Assembly: GCA_014584345.1 (NCBI GenBank)
Contig: JACTNB010000019.1
Coordinates: 310,001-374,000 of the forward strand
Length of the DNA: 64,000 nt
Reading direction: 5' to 3'
DNA from: Planctomycetota bacterium
GTDB lineage: Bacteria > Planctomycetota > Planctomycetia > Planctomycetales > Planctomycetaceae
The position numbers and the translations under genes were made by a program. Below, piece by piece: positions 1 through 9,060 of this stretch (the stretch's first letter is position 1; each line of letters begins with the position of its first letter). The notes beneath the pieces were generated by a model. The model did no database searches. It worked only from the letters and a program-made list of their open reading frames with translations, and was not told the origin of the DNA.

Positions 1-486
1 CTCCATCCGATCAACTCGCCCGTGACAGGCCACGCAACTCACGCCCCGATTAACGTGGACGCTATGATTGAAATAGGCATAGTCGGGAAGATCGTTAACA
101 CGACGCCAGGGAAGCATTTCCCCCGTGGCGACGGCTTCTCGAATGGGTGCAAGCTTGGGGCTGTCGAGCCGAATGGAGACGGTCGGTGTCTGACCAGCCG
201 CATCCTGGGCCGAATGGCAATTCATGCAGACACTCGCGGGAGGAATGGCGGCATGCCCTGCCACCTCGACGGTATTGTGGCAATACCGGCAATCCATCTT
301 CAACTTGCCGACGTGCAAGGCGTGGCTATACGGAACCGGCTGTTCCGGACGATACCCCACATCCGATGTCAGCGGGTGGACCGCATACGCAAACAGGCCA
401 CCGTAATACACCAGACCAATCCCCAAAAAACCAGCCACCACGGGCAACAGGGGATCTATCCATGCCGGAAAGTGAAACCGCTTCAT
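1..486 (-). CDS. Multihaem cytochrome c, ActA-like (partial)
   Basis: The reading frame opens with ATG at 486 and runs off the left edge without a stop, so only the first 162 residues are seen. Residues about 10-33 form one hydrophobic segment that would anchor the protein in the membrane. Three CxxCH haem sites follow (CRYCH, CMNCH, CVACH), with spaced His residues that could be distal ligands. An N-terminal anchor followed by a string of c-type haems fits the cytochrome c3-like ActA subunit of alternative complex III, a quinol oxidoreductase of the respiratory chain. The partner genes (ActB and others) would lie to the left, outside the window. The assignment to ActA rather than another multihaem cytochrome is an inference; the haem sites are seen directly. 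Confidence 0.65.
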   Translation of the reverse strand, partial: MKRFHFPAWIDPLLPVVAGFLGIGLVYYGGLFAYAVHPLTSDVGYRPEQPVPYSHALHVGKLKMDCRYCHNTVEVAGHAAIPPASVCMNCHSAQDAAGQTPTVSIRLDSPKLAPIREAVATGEMLPWRRVNDLPDYAYFNHSVHVNRGVSCVACHGRVDRME

Positions 487-925
487 ATCGATTCTCAATC
501 AGATTGCTTACCGAATTGACTGCGTCCAATAGCCGCTCAGAAAGGTACTTGCGACGAGTCCGAAATTTAACCGTTCACGCCCGGGGATGCGATGTGTCAA
601 ATTGACGCATTATTCACCCTGGGAGCCTCTGCCACATTTCCCAGGAAGGCCCGTGATTGACCACGCCTTCCGCGACAGGATACACTGGCATCAATAACGA
701 TCGATGTTTCCACGCGACGTCTGCTTTCCACAGCGGAGGGTGGACTGTAGCATTTTTTTTTTCGATCTCAACACAACGGCTGGTTGCCCAGTTACAAACC
801 GAATTTTTTCGGACATTTCTCCCAACATTGTGCATTTGCCAATTTGCCAGCGTATTTCCCACCGGCAGGTTATTCCAACATTCCAGTGACAGCCTGCCTT
901 CACCTCCCTGGATTTCGAGAGACCG
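487..925. other. Intergenic region between divergent genes
   Basis: About 440 bases separate the leftward cytochrome gene from the rightward DUF1549 gene. Promoters for both are expected here, but I see no convincing -35/-10 pair and no RNA gene. Long T tracts near 755-765 are the only notable composition feature. The ORFs crossing it look like chance frames. Confidence 0.5.
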
Positions 926-3900
926 ATGAGAACCATGCATGCCCCGGGTTCCAGAACTGTGCGTTTGCTTGTTTGCCTGATCTTCGGATGGGGATTCTCA
1001 CAACCAGTGGCAACGGCCCGGGCGGAAGAAGCGGCGGCAACGACTCGGGTCGATTTTGACCGGGATATTCGGCCAATCCTGTCGGAGAACTGTTTTTTGT
1101 GCCATGGGCCCAGCGCCAGCTCGCGCGCTGTGGATTTACGGTTGGATACCCAGGCCGGACTGTTCGAAATCCGAGGAGAGACGGCCGTGGTCCAACCGGG
1201 CAAACCCGATTCCAGTGAACTGATTCGCAGGATCCAAGCGACGGATACCGACGAGCTGATGCCACCACCGGATTCGAAACTGAAGCTGACACAACAGCAG
1301 ATAATCCTACTCCGCAACTGGGTCGAGGCGGGAGCCCCCTGGAGCGGCCACTGGGCATTTACAAACCCCGTGGCCCCGGAAATTCCGGACCGGGAATTAA
1401 CGTCCAGCAACCCGATTGATGTCCTGGTTCGGAAGGAATTGTTGGCACGGAACCTGCGTCCCGCCCCCCCCGCTTCGCGCGAGGAACTCCTGAGGCGGGT
1501 CAAGTTTGATTTGACGGGATTACCGCCCACCATCGAGGAACTCGATCAGTTTCTGGCGGACGATTCGCCCGGGGCCTACGAGGCTCTGGTGGACCGCTTC
1601 CTGGCGTCGCCCCATTACGGCGAACGGATGGCCTGGACCTGGCTGGATGTCGCCCGCTATGCCGACACGAATGGTTACCAGGGGGATCGTGAACGGACCA
1701 TGTGGCCCTGGCGCGACTGGGTCATTCGTGCCTACAACGAAAATCTCCCTTACGATCAGTTCACCATCAAACAACTGGCGGGAGATCTGCTGCCGCAGGC
1801 CAGCCGAGACGATCTCTTGGCCACCGGATTCTGCCGAAATCACATGATTAACGGCGAGGGGGGCCGCATCGCCGAGGAAAACCGGGTGGAATATGTGTTC
1901 GATCAAACGGAAACCATGGGCACGGTCTGGCTGGGGCTGACACTCACCTGCAGCCGCTGCCACGACCACAAGTACGATCCCCTCACCCAGCGGGAGTACT
2001 ACCAGTTCTTCGATTTCTTCAACCAGACACCCGTGAATGGCGCCGGCGGCGACCCCCGCATGCCTCCTAATCTGGAAGTCCCCAGCCCTGCCCAGGAGCA
2101 GCAACTGGCAAACTTCTCTGAGCAAATCCAGCAGGCCCGCAACAAAATAAAAGCTCGCGAGCAACAATTGAATTCCGAGCTGGAATCGTGGCTGGCGGCG
2201 AAAAAAAACGAACTTCTGCCCTCTTCGAAGTGGGTACCGCTGGTACCCCAAACCGCCCGGGCCGAGCATCAGACCTTGACAATCCAACCCGGTCATGCGG
2301 TTCTGGTGGGTGGCCCGAATCCCGACCAGGACCGTTATGAAATCGAGGCCATCCCCGATGCGACACCGGATCAGGCCTCCCTGACCATTGCGTCGCTACG
2401 TCTCGATGCCTTGAGGCATGCCACGATGACCGCAGGGGGACTGGCCCGTTCGGATTCCGGGAATTTCGTGTTGACGGAGATCCGAGTGGAAGCCGTTTCC
2501 CCCGACGGGACTGCCCGGCCGGTCGATATCGTTTCCGCGCAGGCGACGCACGAGCAGGGAAATTTGAAGATCACGAATGCCTTCGACGCCGATCCCCGAT
2601 CGGGCTGGGCAGTGCTTCAGGGAAAATTCGTGGATCGCGATCATGCGGCAGTCTTCCGCTTTCGGGAACCGGTTGCCTGGACGCCTGGCATGCGATTTCG
2701 CATTCATCTGAATTTTGAATCCCCTCATCGCCACCATAATCTCGGCTACTTCCTGCTTTCCGTGAGTGCCGACCGGGACGCGCCACTCGACGAGGCGGCT
2801 CTCCCCCTGTTGCAGGCACTGCGAACACCAGCGGAGTCTCGGACGCAGGATCAACTCCAGTTACTGCAACAGCGACAAAGACAGGACGACCCGCTCCATC
2901 GCCAGGTGACGGGCGAACTTGCCGAGCTGGAGAAATCGCGCAATGCCCTGAAACAGCAGGTCCCTGTCGTGATGATCATGCGCGACCAGGATCAGCGGCG
3001 TGCCACCTATCTGCTGGAGAAAGGGCTTTATAACAAACCGGGCGCGGAGGCGCGGGCGAGCTTGCCGGACTGGTTGCCGGCAGCCTCGACCGCCTTGTCC
3101 GAACGGCCCAATCGTCTGGACCTGGCGCGCTGGCTGGTCGATCCCCACAATCCCCTGACGGCGCGCGTGTCGGTGAATCGTGTCTGGCAAATGTTTTTTG
3201 GAACCGGATTAGTGAAAACCGCAGAGGATTTCGGTTCGCAGGGGACCAAACCGACACATCCCGCCTTGCTGGACTGGCTCGCGGTTCAATTCGTAAATTC
3301 GGGCTGGGACATGAAGCAGCTACACAAGGTGATTGTGATGAGCGAGACCTACCGCCAGACCGCGCGCGTCTCTCCCGAACTCTACGAAAACGACCCAGAG
3401 AACATCTGGCTGGCGCGGGGACCGCGTTCACGCCTGCCGTCCTGGATGATTCGGGATCAGGCGCTCGCCGTGAGTGGCCTGCTGGTTCCCGAACTGGGAG
3501 GGCCACCGGTGAACCCGTATCAGCCGGAGGGAATCTGGGCCGAGGCGACGTTCGGCAAAATTAAGTATGTACAGGATCATGGCGACAAACTGTATCGGCG
3601 CACATTGTACACGTTCTGGCGACGGATTGTGGGACCGACCATGCTGTTCGACAATTCCCCGCGACAAACCTGTTCGGTGCTGGACTATCGCACGAATACG
3701 CCGCTGCATGCCCTGGTCACGCTAAACGACATCACGTATGTCGAAGCGGCCCGTGTGCTGGCGGCCCGGGTCCTGCGAGAACAGACCGACACCCAGTCAC
3801 GTCTGGAACTAGCCATGCGGCTGGTGACATCGCGGCGTCCCAGCCCCGAAGAGTTTCGAATTCTCGAGGGGCGGTTACAGCAGCTACAACACGATTACGC

Positions 3901-4039
3901 TGCTCATCCCGAGGAAGCGGAAGCAGTGCTGCAAATCGGCGAATACCGTGATCCCGCCCCTCTGGACCGGACGGATCACGCCGCCTGGACCGGTTTATGC
4001 ACTCTGTTGTTGAATCTGGACGAAGCGATTTCGCATTGA
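926..4039 (+). CDS. DUF1549/DUF1553 cytochrome-domain protein (PSD1 family)
   Basis: This 1037-residue protein has a signal peptide (about residues 10-33) and then a planctomycete cytochrome C domain with one haem site, CFLCHG at 56-61. A DUF1549 domain follows (about 160-370), including a CSRCHDHK stretch that adds a second possible haem site. The DUF1553 domain fills about 720-980. The middle part (about 400-640) is likely a carbohydrate-binding-like beta domain with a short coiled region after it. The family is expanded in Planctomycetes and is almost always followed by a DUF1501 gene, as here. The exact reaction is not established; a secreted redox role in polysaccharide breakdown is often proposed. 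ATG at 926 is used; a second ATG three codons later is also possible. Confidence 0.9.
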   Translation: MRTMHAPGSRTVRLLVCLIFGWGFSQPVATARAEEAAATTRVDFDRDIRPILSENCFLCHGPSASSRAVDLRLDTQAGLFEIRGETAVVQPGKPDSSELIRRIQATDTDELMPPPDSKLKLTQQQIILLRNWVEAGAPWSGHWAFTNPVAPEIPDRELTSSNPIDVLVRKELLARNLRPAPPASREELLRRVKFDLTGLPPTIEELDQFLADDSPGAYEALVDRFLASPHYGERMAWTWLDVARYADTNGYQGDRERTMWPWRDWVIRAYNENLPYDQFTIKQLAGDLLPQASRDDLLATGFCRNHMINGEGGRIAEENRVEYVFDQTETMGTVWLGLTLTCSRCHDHKYDPLTQREYYQFFDFFNQTPVNGAGGDPRMPPNLEVPSPAQEQQLANFSEQIQQARNKIKAREQQLNSELESWLAAKKNELLPSSKWVPLVPQTARAEHQTLTIQPGHAVLVGGPNPDQDRYEIEAIPDATPDQASLTIASLRLDALRHATMTAGGLARSDSGNFVLTEIRVEAVSPDGTARPVDIVSAQATHEQGNLKITNAFDADPRSGWAVLQGKFVDRDHAAVFRFREPVAWTPGMRFRIHLNFESPHRHHNLGYFLLSVSADRDAPLDEAALPLLQALRTPAESRTQDQLQLLQQRQRQDDPLHRQVTGELAELEKSRNALKQQVPVVMIMRDQDQRRATYLLEKGLYNKPGAEARASLPDWLPAASTALSERPNRLDLARWLVDPHNPLTARVSVNRVWQMFFGTGLVKTAEDFGSQGTKPTHPALLDWLAVQFVNSGWDMKQLHKVIVMSETYRQTARVSPELYENDPENIWLARGPRSRLPSWMIRDQALAVSGLLVPELGGPPVNPYQPEGIWAEATFGKIKYVQDHGDKLYRRTLYTFWRRIVGPTMLFDNSPRQTCSVLDYRTNTPLHALVTLNDITYVEAARVLAARVLREQTDTQSRLELAMRLVTSRRPSPEEFRILEGRLQQLQHDYAAHPEEAEAVLQIGEYRDPAPLDRTDHAAWTGLCTLLLNLDEAISH

Positions 4040-4106
4040 ATAGAAGCGGCTCGACTCCGGGAAACCCGCACCCCCGTAACTGCTGCCCATCATTGAAAGC
4101 AATCTC

Positions 4107-5570
4107 ATGGATCTATTTCAGGACTTCTCCCGGCAACAGACTCGACGAGGTCTGCTGGGCACCAGCGCGCAGGGCTTGGGAACAGCCGCTTTGGCTTCCC
4201 TGCTGAACCCGATGACACCCGGCCGCGCGGCCGCGACGGAGCCAACCCGCGGCCAATCCGACCTGCCGCACTTCACTCCCCGGGCAAAACGGGTCGTTTA
4301 CCTGCTGCAGAACGGCGCGCCGTCGCATGTCGATCTGTTCGACTATAAACCGATGCTCAAGGAATGGCATGGCAAGCAGATTCCAGACGAAATTGCCGGG
4401 GGAAAACGCTTCAGTACAATGACCGGCGGGCAGACACTGCGTCCCGTGTTGTCGGAAATCACCCGATTTGCCCAGCACGGCGAAAGCGGGGCCTGGGTCA
4501 GCGATTTCATGCCCGCCACAGCAGGGATCGCGGACGACTTGTGCTTCATCAAGTCGATGTACACGGAATCGGTGAATCATGCGCCGGCAATCACCTTTTT
4601 CCTGACGGGCTCGGAAATGCCCGGCCGTCCCAGCCTGGGGGCCTGGCTGACGTATGGACTGGGAGACAGTTCGCGAAATCTCCCTTCGTTCGTGGCCATG
4701 ACCTCGCGCGACAAGGAAGCCAGTTGCGGACAGATCTTTTACGATTTTTACTGGGGCAGCGGATTTCTCCCCTCGAAATACCAGGGAGTCAAATTTCGGG
4801 GAAGCGGGGAACCCGTACTGTACCTGGCGAATCCCGCGGGCATGTCGCGCGAACGTCGCAGAGGCATTCTCGACGACCTGGCCCGCATGAACGAACTGCA
4901 ATACGCAGCGACTGGCGATCCGGAAATCACGACACGGATTGCACAATACGAAATGGCCTACAAAATGCAGATGAGCGTTCCCGAATTGACCGATTTCTCC
5001 AACGAACCGGCTCATGTCCTGGAACGCTACGGACCCGACGTGCATCGCCAGGGGAGTTACGCCTACAACTGCCTGATGGCGCGGCGGTTGCTGGAACAGG
5101 ATGTCCGTTTCGTACAATTAATGCATGCGGGTTGGGATCAACACCGTAATCTCAACACGCAGTTGAAAATTCAGTGCGAGGACACCGACGCCCCGAGCGC
5201 GGCTCTGGTTCGTGATCTCAAGGAACGCGGGCTGCTAGACGATACGCTGGTCATCTGGGGGGGCGAATTTGGCAGAACTCCCTTTCTGCAGGGGAAAATC
5301 GAAGAAACCGAAACCTGGGGGCGCGATCATCACCCCTATACGTTCAGCATCTGGATGTGTGGCGGAGGCATCAAGCCCGGAATCAGCCATGGCGCCTCCG
5401 ATGATTTCGGTTTCTCGGCCGTCGAAAACAAGGTGCACGTTCACGATTTCCAGGCAACAATCCTGCACCTGCTGGGAATCGATCACGAACGCTTCACGTA
5501 TCGTTTTCAGGGACGGCGTTTCCGCCTCACCGATATTTACGGGCAGGTCGTGAAGGACATTCTGCGTTAA
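4107..5570 (+). CDS. DUF1501 family protein
   Basis: This 487-residue protein begins with a twin-arginine-like signal (RRGLLG at about 13-18), which suggests export in folded form by the Tat system. The rest matches the DUF1501 family, which is sulfatase/phosphatase-fold related: an early NGAPSHVDLFDYKP stretch, a middle HAGWDQH, and a late WGGEFGRTPF followed by GRDHHPY. It lies 67 bases downstream of the DUF1549/DUF1553 gene on the same strand, so the two are probably cotranscribed and act together outside the cytoplasm. The substrate is unknown. A close paralogue lies at 47378-48856 beside the second DUF1549/DUF1553 gene. Confidence 0.9.
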   Translation: MDLFQDFSRQQTRRGLLGTSAQGLGTAALASLLNPMTPGRAAATEPTRGQSDLPHFTPRAKRVVYLLQNGAPSHVDLFDYKPMLKEWHGKQIPDEIAGGKRFSTMTGGQTLRPVLSEITRFAQHGESGAWVSDFMPATAGIADDLCFIKSMYTESVNHAPAITFFLTGSEMPGRPSLGAWLTYGLGDSSRNLPSFVAMTSRDKEASCGQIFYDFYWGSGFLPSKYQGVKFRGSGEPVLYLANPAGMSRERRRGILDDLARMNELQYAATGDPEITTRIAQYEMAYKMQMSVPELTDFSNEPAHVLERYGPDVHRQGSYAYNCLMARRLLEQDVRFVQLMHAGWDQHRNLNTQLKIQCEDTDAPSAALVRDLKERGLLDDTLVIWGGEFGRTPFLQGKIEETETWGRDHHPYTFSIWMCGGGIKPGISHGASDDFGFSAVENKVHVHDFQATILHLLGIDHERFTYRFQGRRFRLTDIYGQVVKDILR

Positions 5571-5622
5571 CAGTGAAAACCTTGTTCCACGACGGGAGAG
5601 TTCCCTGGCGCGCCTTTCCGAT

Positions 5623-6648
5623 TCAACTTAACCGTTCCTGGGCGAGTTGCACCAGAGCATACGCGCATGCCGCCGAAGCGATATCCTCGCCCAGGCTTTC
5701 TCGCAGCCGGATCGCTGGAAGATCCGCCAGACACGGAACCGAGGCCACCACCTCACTCACGACAAAAGCAGAACTGCCCGAGTAAATGAGTTGCCGGGGC
5801 GGGGCCTGCATGTTGTCCAGTACCTGGTGCAGGGCCTCTCGAATTTTTGCCTGCTGCGCCTGGGCCAGTTGTTGCGCCAGCAGTCTCCAATCGCCCGCAT
5901 CGAGTTCCCCGGCATCGCGACAGACCATCCGAGCCAGTCGTCGCGCGGCATGCAATTTATCGGCAGTTCGTCCGTCGGCGGTACCGGAACAGTCCTGGCG
6001 TTCTGCGATCTGATCGGTGAGCAGATAGACATCCAGCATCGTGGCAAACAGTTCGGCGGCAACGGGAACGCTGACCCCCGCGCAGGAGACCCGCGATACG
6101 ACAGCGCAGAGGGGCGTGCGTTCGCCGCCGGTGTAAATCAGTTCGCCGCTGGCCAGCCGTTCGAAATCCGTCCAGCCTCGGGGACAGGGAACGCCGTGCG
6201 ACATCGGAATGATGTCGGTTGTCGTGGAACCACAGTCCATCAGGAGGGCCGTGCTATCTGGAAGAGTGCACCGCGCAACCCAACTGGCCAGCGCATGCCA
6301 GTTCGCGGCGGCCGTCAGGCGGGGGAATTCCCAGGCAACTTCCGGAGGGACAAATTCCCCCGAAGTTTGCCAGACCCAGACCGGAATATCGCCCGCGGCC
6401 TGCACCACGGCATCGATAATGCGGGAGATCCCCTCCAGCTTGGACTGGTAACAATCGGCCAGTTCGCCGGTCATCGTCAACGCGATGACATCGAAAGGGG
6501 AAAAACGCTGCAACTCCCGAAACACGACGGCAGCGAGTTGTTCCTCCTGTTGCCACAATGGGAAAGGGATCGATGCCGCCTGCCGACGCGAATCGGCCAG
6601 TTTCAGATTCGCCCCACCAACATCGAGTCCCACTACTATCATGTACAA
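5623..6648 (-). CDS. H4MPT-linked C1 pathway protein, hydantoinase/MfnF-like
   Basis: This 341-residue protein has an actin/hydantoinase-like ATP-binding fold. The N-terminus carries GLDVGGANLK, and a second phosphate loop reads DCGSTTTDIIPM near residue 140. These match the hydantoinase/oxoprolinase-type family found with tetrahydromethanopterin-linked C1 genes, whose archaeal member MfnF joins the furan and tyramine parts of methanofuran. Its neighbour upstream on the same strand is an ATP-grasp ligase of MfnD type, which supports a shared role in making a methanofuran-like cofactor. ATG at 6648 is used; a start two codons later (MIVVG) is equally possible. The family assignment is firm; the exact step is an inference. 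Confidence 0.8.
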   Translation of the reverse strand: MYMIVVGLDVGGANLKLADSRRQAASIPFPLWQQEEQLAAVVFRELQRFSPFDVIALTMTGELADCYQSKLEGISRIIDAVVQAAGDIPVWVWQTSGEFVPPEVAWEFPRLTAAANWHALASWVARCTLPDSTALLMDCGSTTTDIIPMSHGVPCPRGWTDFERLASGELIYTGGERTPLCAVVSRVSCAGVSVPVAAELFATMLDVYLLTDQIAERQDCSGTADGRTADKLHAARRLARMVCRDAGELDAGDWRLLAQQLAQAQQAKIREALHQVLDNMQAPPRQLIYSGSSAFVVSEVVASVPCLADLPAIRLRESLGEDIASAACAYALVQLAQERLS

Positions 6649-6795
6649 GCCTGTTATGACGAACGGTTGCTGCTGAATTGCGATTTCTGTTTCCCTTCCG
6701 CCAAATTGCGGTACGGTGACTGTTGCAGAGTATGCCGCTTCTGCCAGCGGAAAACCACTCGACCGCGTCCGCCGTCACGTTCACGATCCCCCCTT

Positions 6796-7818
6796 TCAGC
6801 GAGATAGAGTGGTCTGGCCATGCGTGTCAAACCGGACGCCGTGGGGATACCAGTTCAGTTCCGGTTTGTTTTCATGTCCGAGTATCCAGGGAGCGAACGA
6901 AGTCGTCGCCAGCGTCCGGTATCCCAGGTAGCTGGTGGTCAGCCGGGGATTGACTTCCAGCACAACTGGCGGGGCCTGCCCCAGGGGATCCACCAAAAGA
7001 TCAATCCCGATATACCCTTTCAGTCCCGGAATCGCGGCGAGGATCGCGCAAGCCAGGTTGTGAATTTCCCGGTTTCTCGGCACATGCGAGGGAATCAGGC
7101 CTCCAGTGTAGGTCAACCCGGAATAACATTGTTGCCCGAGCGGCAGCCAGAGGGGAACCCCTGCTTGAGGATCGATGATGCAGCAGATCGAATGGGGGAC
7201 TCCCTGCTCGAATGTCTGGACGAGGGCAGGCCAGAGAACCAACTCGGCATGCCTGCTCCGCAGACTTTCCCATTCCGATTGCGAGGAGACACGGTAGGTG
7301 GCGGTGGTGCCCGCTCCCAATCGCGGCTTTACGAGGCACGGGAAATCGCAGGGGGGGGCTGCGGGAAAGGGATCATCGGCCAGCAGCCAGGTGTCGGGGC
7401 AGCGAAAGGATTCTCGACGGCAGAGTTGATGGAATTTCCACTTATCGGCAGTCACCGCCACCGCGGAGGGAGTCGACATCAATTGCCCCTTGCCCCAGTC
7501 CCGCAACAGATTCACGCGCCGTTCCAGGACGCCCTCCAGTTCGGGAGCGATCACAATCACCCCGTCCGCAACCTGCGCCAGTTGTTCAAACAGGTCCCTT
7601 TCCTTCGCGGGGTTGTCTACCCAGTGGACCTGCAATTCGGGTATTGCGGGAGGTTGCAGGCGTGTATCGCAGGTGGTTACCAGTTCCACCCCGTCCGCCG
7701 CCTGCAAATCGCATAACAGGGCAGCCCACATGGCACGACCTTCGTCTAGCAGGCTGTCGGGAAACGGGCTCCCCGCGCAGGCACCGCTGCAAAGATACTC
7801 GGTGACATACAATTTCAT
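6796..7818 (-). CDS. ATP-grasp ligase, MfnD-like
   Basis: The likely start is ATG at 7818, giving MKLYVTEYLCSG and 340 residues; the open frame extends 24 codons further but that part looks non-coding. An ATP-grasp core is visible: PCLVKPRLGAGTT in the middle (lysine that contacts ATP) and VLEVNPRLTTSYLGYR near the end (acidic and Asn metal ligands). This pattern matches tyramine-L-glutamate ligase (MfnD) and its bacterial relatives in methanofuran synthesis. The MfnF-like gene follows 147 bases downstream on the same strand, so they are probably one operon. A strong hairpin lies about 55 bases upstream (7879-7922) and could attenuate or insulate expression. Confidence 0.75.
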   Translation of the reverse strand: MKLYVTEYLCSGACAGSPFPDSLLDEGRAMWAALLCDLQAADGVELVTTCDTRLQPPAIPELQVHWVDNPAKERDLFEQLAQVADGVIVIAPELEGVLERRVNLLRDWGKGQLMSTPSAVAVTADKWKFHQLCRRESFRCPDTWLLADDPFPAAPPCDFPCLVKPRLGAGTTATYRVSSQSEWESLRSRHAELVLWPALVQTFEQGVPHSICCIIDPQAGVPLWLPLGQQCYSGLTYTGGLIPSHVPRNREIHNLACAILAAIPGLKGYIGIDLLVDPLGQAPPVVLEVNPRLTTSYLGYRTLATTSFAPWILGHENKPELNWYPHGVRFDTHGQTTLSR

Positions 7819-7870
7819 GGAACGAAACACCGAACAGCTGGCGGAAAAACATGCGGACAAGGGTGAACGT

Positions 7871-7922
7871 GAAAAAGGAAACGCCGTCATCGCTCAGAGG
7901 GGGGTGAGCGACGACGGCGTTT
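7871..7922 (-). terminator. Hairpin terminator or attenuator upstream of the MfnD-like gene
   Basis: Arms at 7879-7896 and 7905-7922 pair at 17 of 18 positions around an 8-base loop. On the minus strand the hairpin is followed by a T-rich tract (TTTCCTTTTT), the form of a factor-independent terminator. It stands 57 bases ahead of the ATP-grasp start, so it could stop read-through from the gene at 8167-8496, which already has its own terminator, or act as an attenuator in the leader of the C1 pair. Confidence 0.6.
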
Positions 7923-8095
7923 GCACAACATCCGCCAGAAACTAAGGCGGTCATTTCTCCAGTTCTCTGGGAAGTTCATCGAACGCAACGCCTGTTCCGG
8001 TGCACCAGTCCCCACAAAATGCGAGTTATGCCGATGTAACCGAATATAACGGTACATGAAGGATTACGTGTGTCGGCCCAAGGGCGATGGAATGC
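7923..8095. other. Spacer between two minus-strand terminators
   Basis: This stretch lies between two terminator-like hairpins. No convincing gene is seen. A small hairpin (ccgcc/ggcgg, 7932-7950) is present. A promoter or leader RNA for the C1 pair would be expected here, but I cannot name a motif. Confidence 0.3.
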
Positions 8096-8133
8096 AAAAA
8101 GCGATTGCGGGGCGTTCCCCCACAACCGCTTTT
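8096..8133 (-). terminator. Factor-independent terminator after the pilin-like gene
   Basis: Arms at 8097-8112 and 8118-8133 pair at 14 of 16 positions (one of the others is a G-U pair) around a five-base loop, and on the minus strand the stem ends in CGCTTTTTGC. It starts 34 bases after the stop of the small membrane protein gene at 8167, which it probably terminates. Confidence 0.75.
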
Positions 8134-8166
8134 ATCCGCATGGAAAGGTTTTACGAAGAATGCGTA

Positions 8167-8496
8167 CTAGGTCTTCGGTCCTTCGGCGACAGGCAGATCA
8201 CAGGCGATGTCACATTGATCGTCGTCGCAATCATCGACGGTATCCAGGAAAGCGGAACCGCGGGTGTAAGCTTTCAGATTGTCGCTACCATCGGACTTTT
8301 CAGCGGAAAACCCACTGAAGAAATAGGACTGATTCAATCGTCCAACCGCATCCCCCACATCGTTCAACTCCTGCACAATCGCGTGCTGAATGGAGCTGAG
8401 CCCCACGATTAGACCGATCACCAAAATAGTGGCGATCAGCACCAGTTCGGCGGAGACAATGAAGCCCGCCTCGTCATTGAGCAATTCTCTCAACAT
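8167..8496 (-). CDS. Small pilin-like membrane protein
   Basis: This 109-residue protein starts MLRELLNDEAGF and has one strongly hydrophobic helix (about residues 12-33, VSAELVLIATILVIGLIVGL) right after a short polar leader containing a Glu. This resembles class III/Flp-type pilin and TadE-like N-termini, where a conserved Glu sits at the start of the helix. The rest is short and acidic and ends with two Cys residues in a DDCDDDQCD stretch. The context says little: it has its own terminator and no visible tad/flp cluster nearby. I recall similar short proteins in other planctomycetes without a known function. Pilin function is an inference from shape alone. Confidence 0.7.
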   Translation of the reverse strand: MLRELLNDEAGFIVSAELVLIATILVIGLIVGLSSIQHAIVQELNDVGDAVGRLNQSYFFSGFSAEKSDGSDNLKAYTRGSAFLDTVDDCDDDQCDIACDLPVAEGPKT

Positions 8497-9060
8497 GATA
8501 GGAGTTCCTTTTCTGTAAACATTGCTGAAATATCCTGTTAGAGGTGCAGCCGGTCAGCTACTCACGCCTGACACCCCTGCCGCGATGAACGGAGGTCCCG
8601 CAACACACGGCGAATATGCACACCGGCATATTCATGAACTGCTCAAGGCAGTTGATCCCAAGATCCTCCAATCGTCCGGAGAGAACAAAATCCACCGTGA
8701 TCCGGATAATTGGCATAGTCAGCATTATCCATATTACCAGACTGGGGGAAATGTTCAAGATGAATATGGGGGAATTTCCTGGTGTAATCCGTGCGAAATT
8801 ACACTCCGCGGACGGGTGGCCGAATGTCGCGGGCGCGGAGGGCCGAGTCTCCTGCCCGGGGAGGGAGATCCTCGAAAACTGCTGGCACGACCTGCAGAGA
8901 AAGGCTGTTGTTTGGGTATCACGAAAAATAGTTTTGACAAGATGGCCTTTTCAGGGGAAACTGAGAGTGCCCGGTTTCGGGCGGTTATCTTCGAGGAATG
9001 ATGTCCTATCTGTACCCCCCGAAGTCCTGGAAATCGCCACGTTGCGAAGGGAGGAAGCTT
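8497..9060. other. Intergenic region, no gene recognised
   Basis: About 560 bases between divergent genes. ORFs through it (for example 8522-9001) lack a ribosome site and protein-like composition. A small hairpin with arms 8782-8788 and 8798-8804 is present. A TTGACA box at 8934-8939 has no good partner. No RNA family was recognised. Confidence 0.4.

Noticed and set aside
8522..9001. ORF of 159 codons upstream of the hemerythrin-like gene
   Set aside because: No ribosome site, composition unlike a protein, and it overlaps an alternative frame of similar length.
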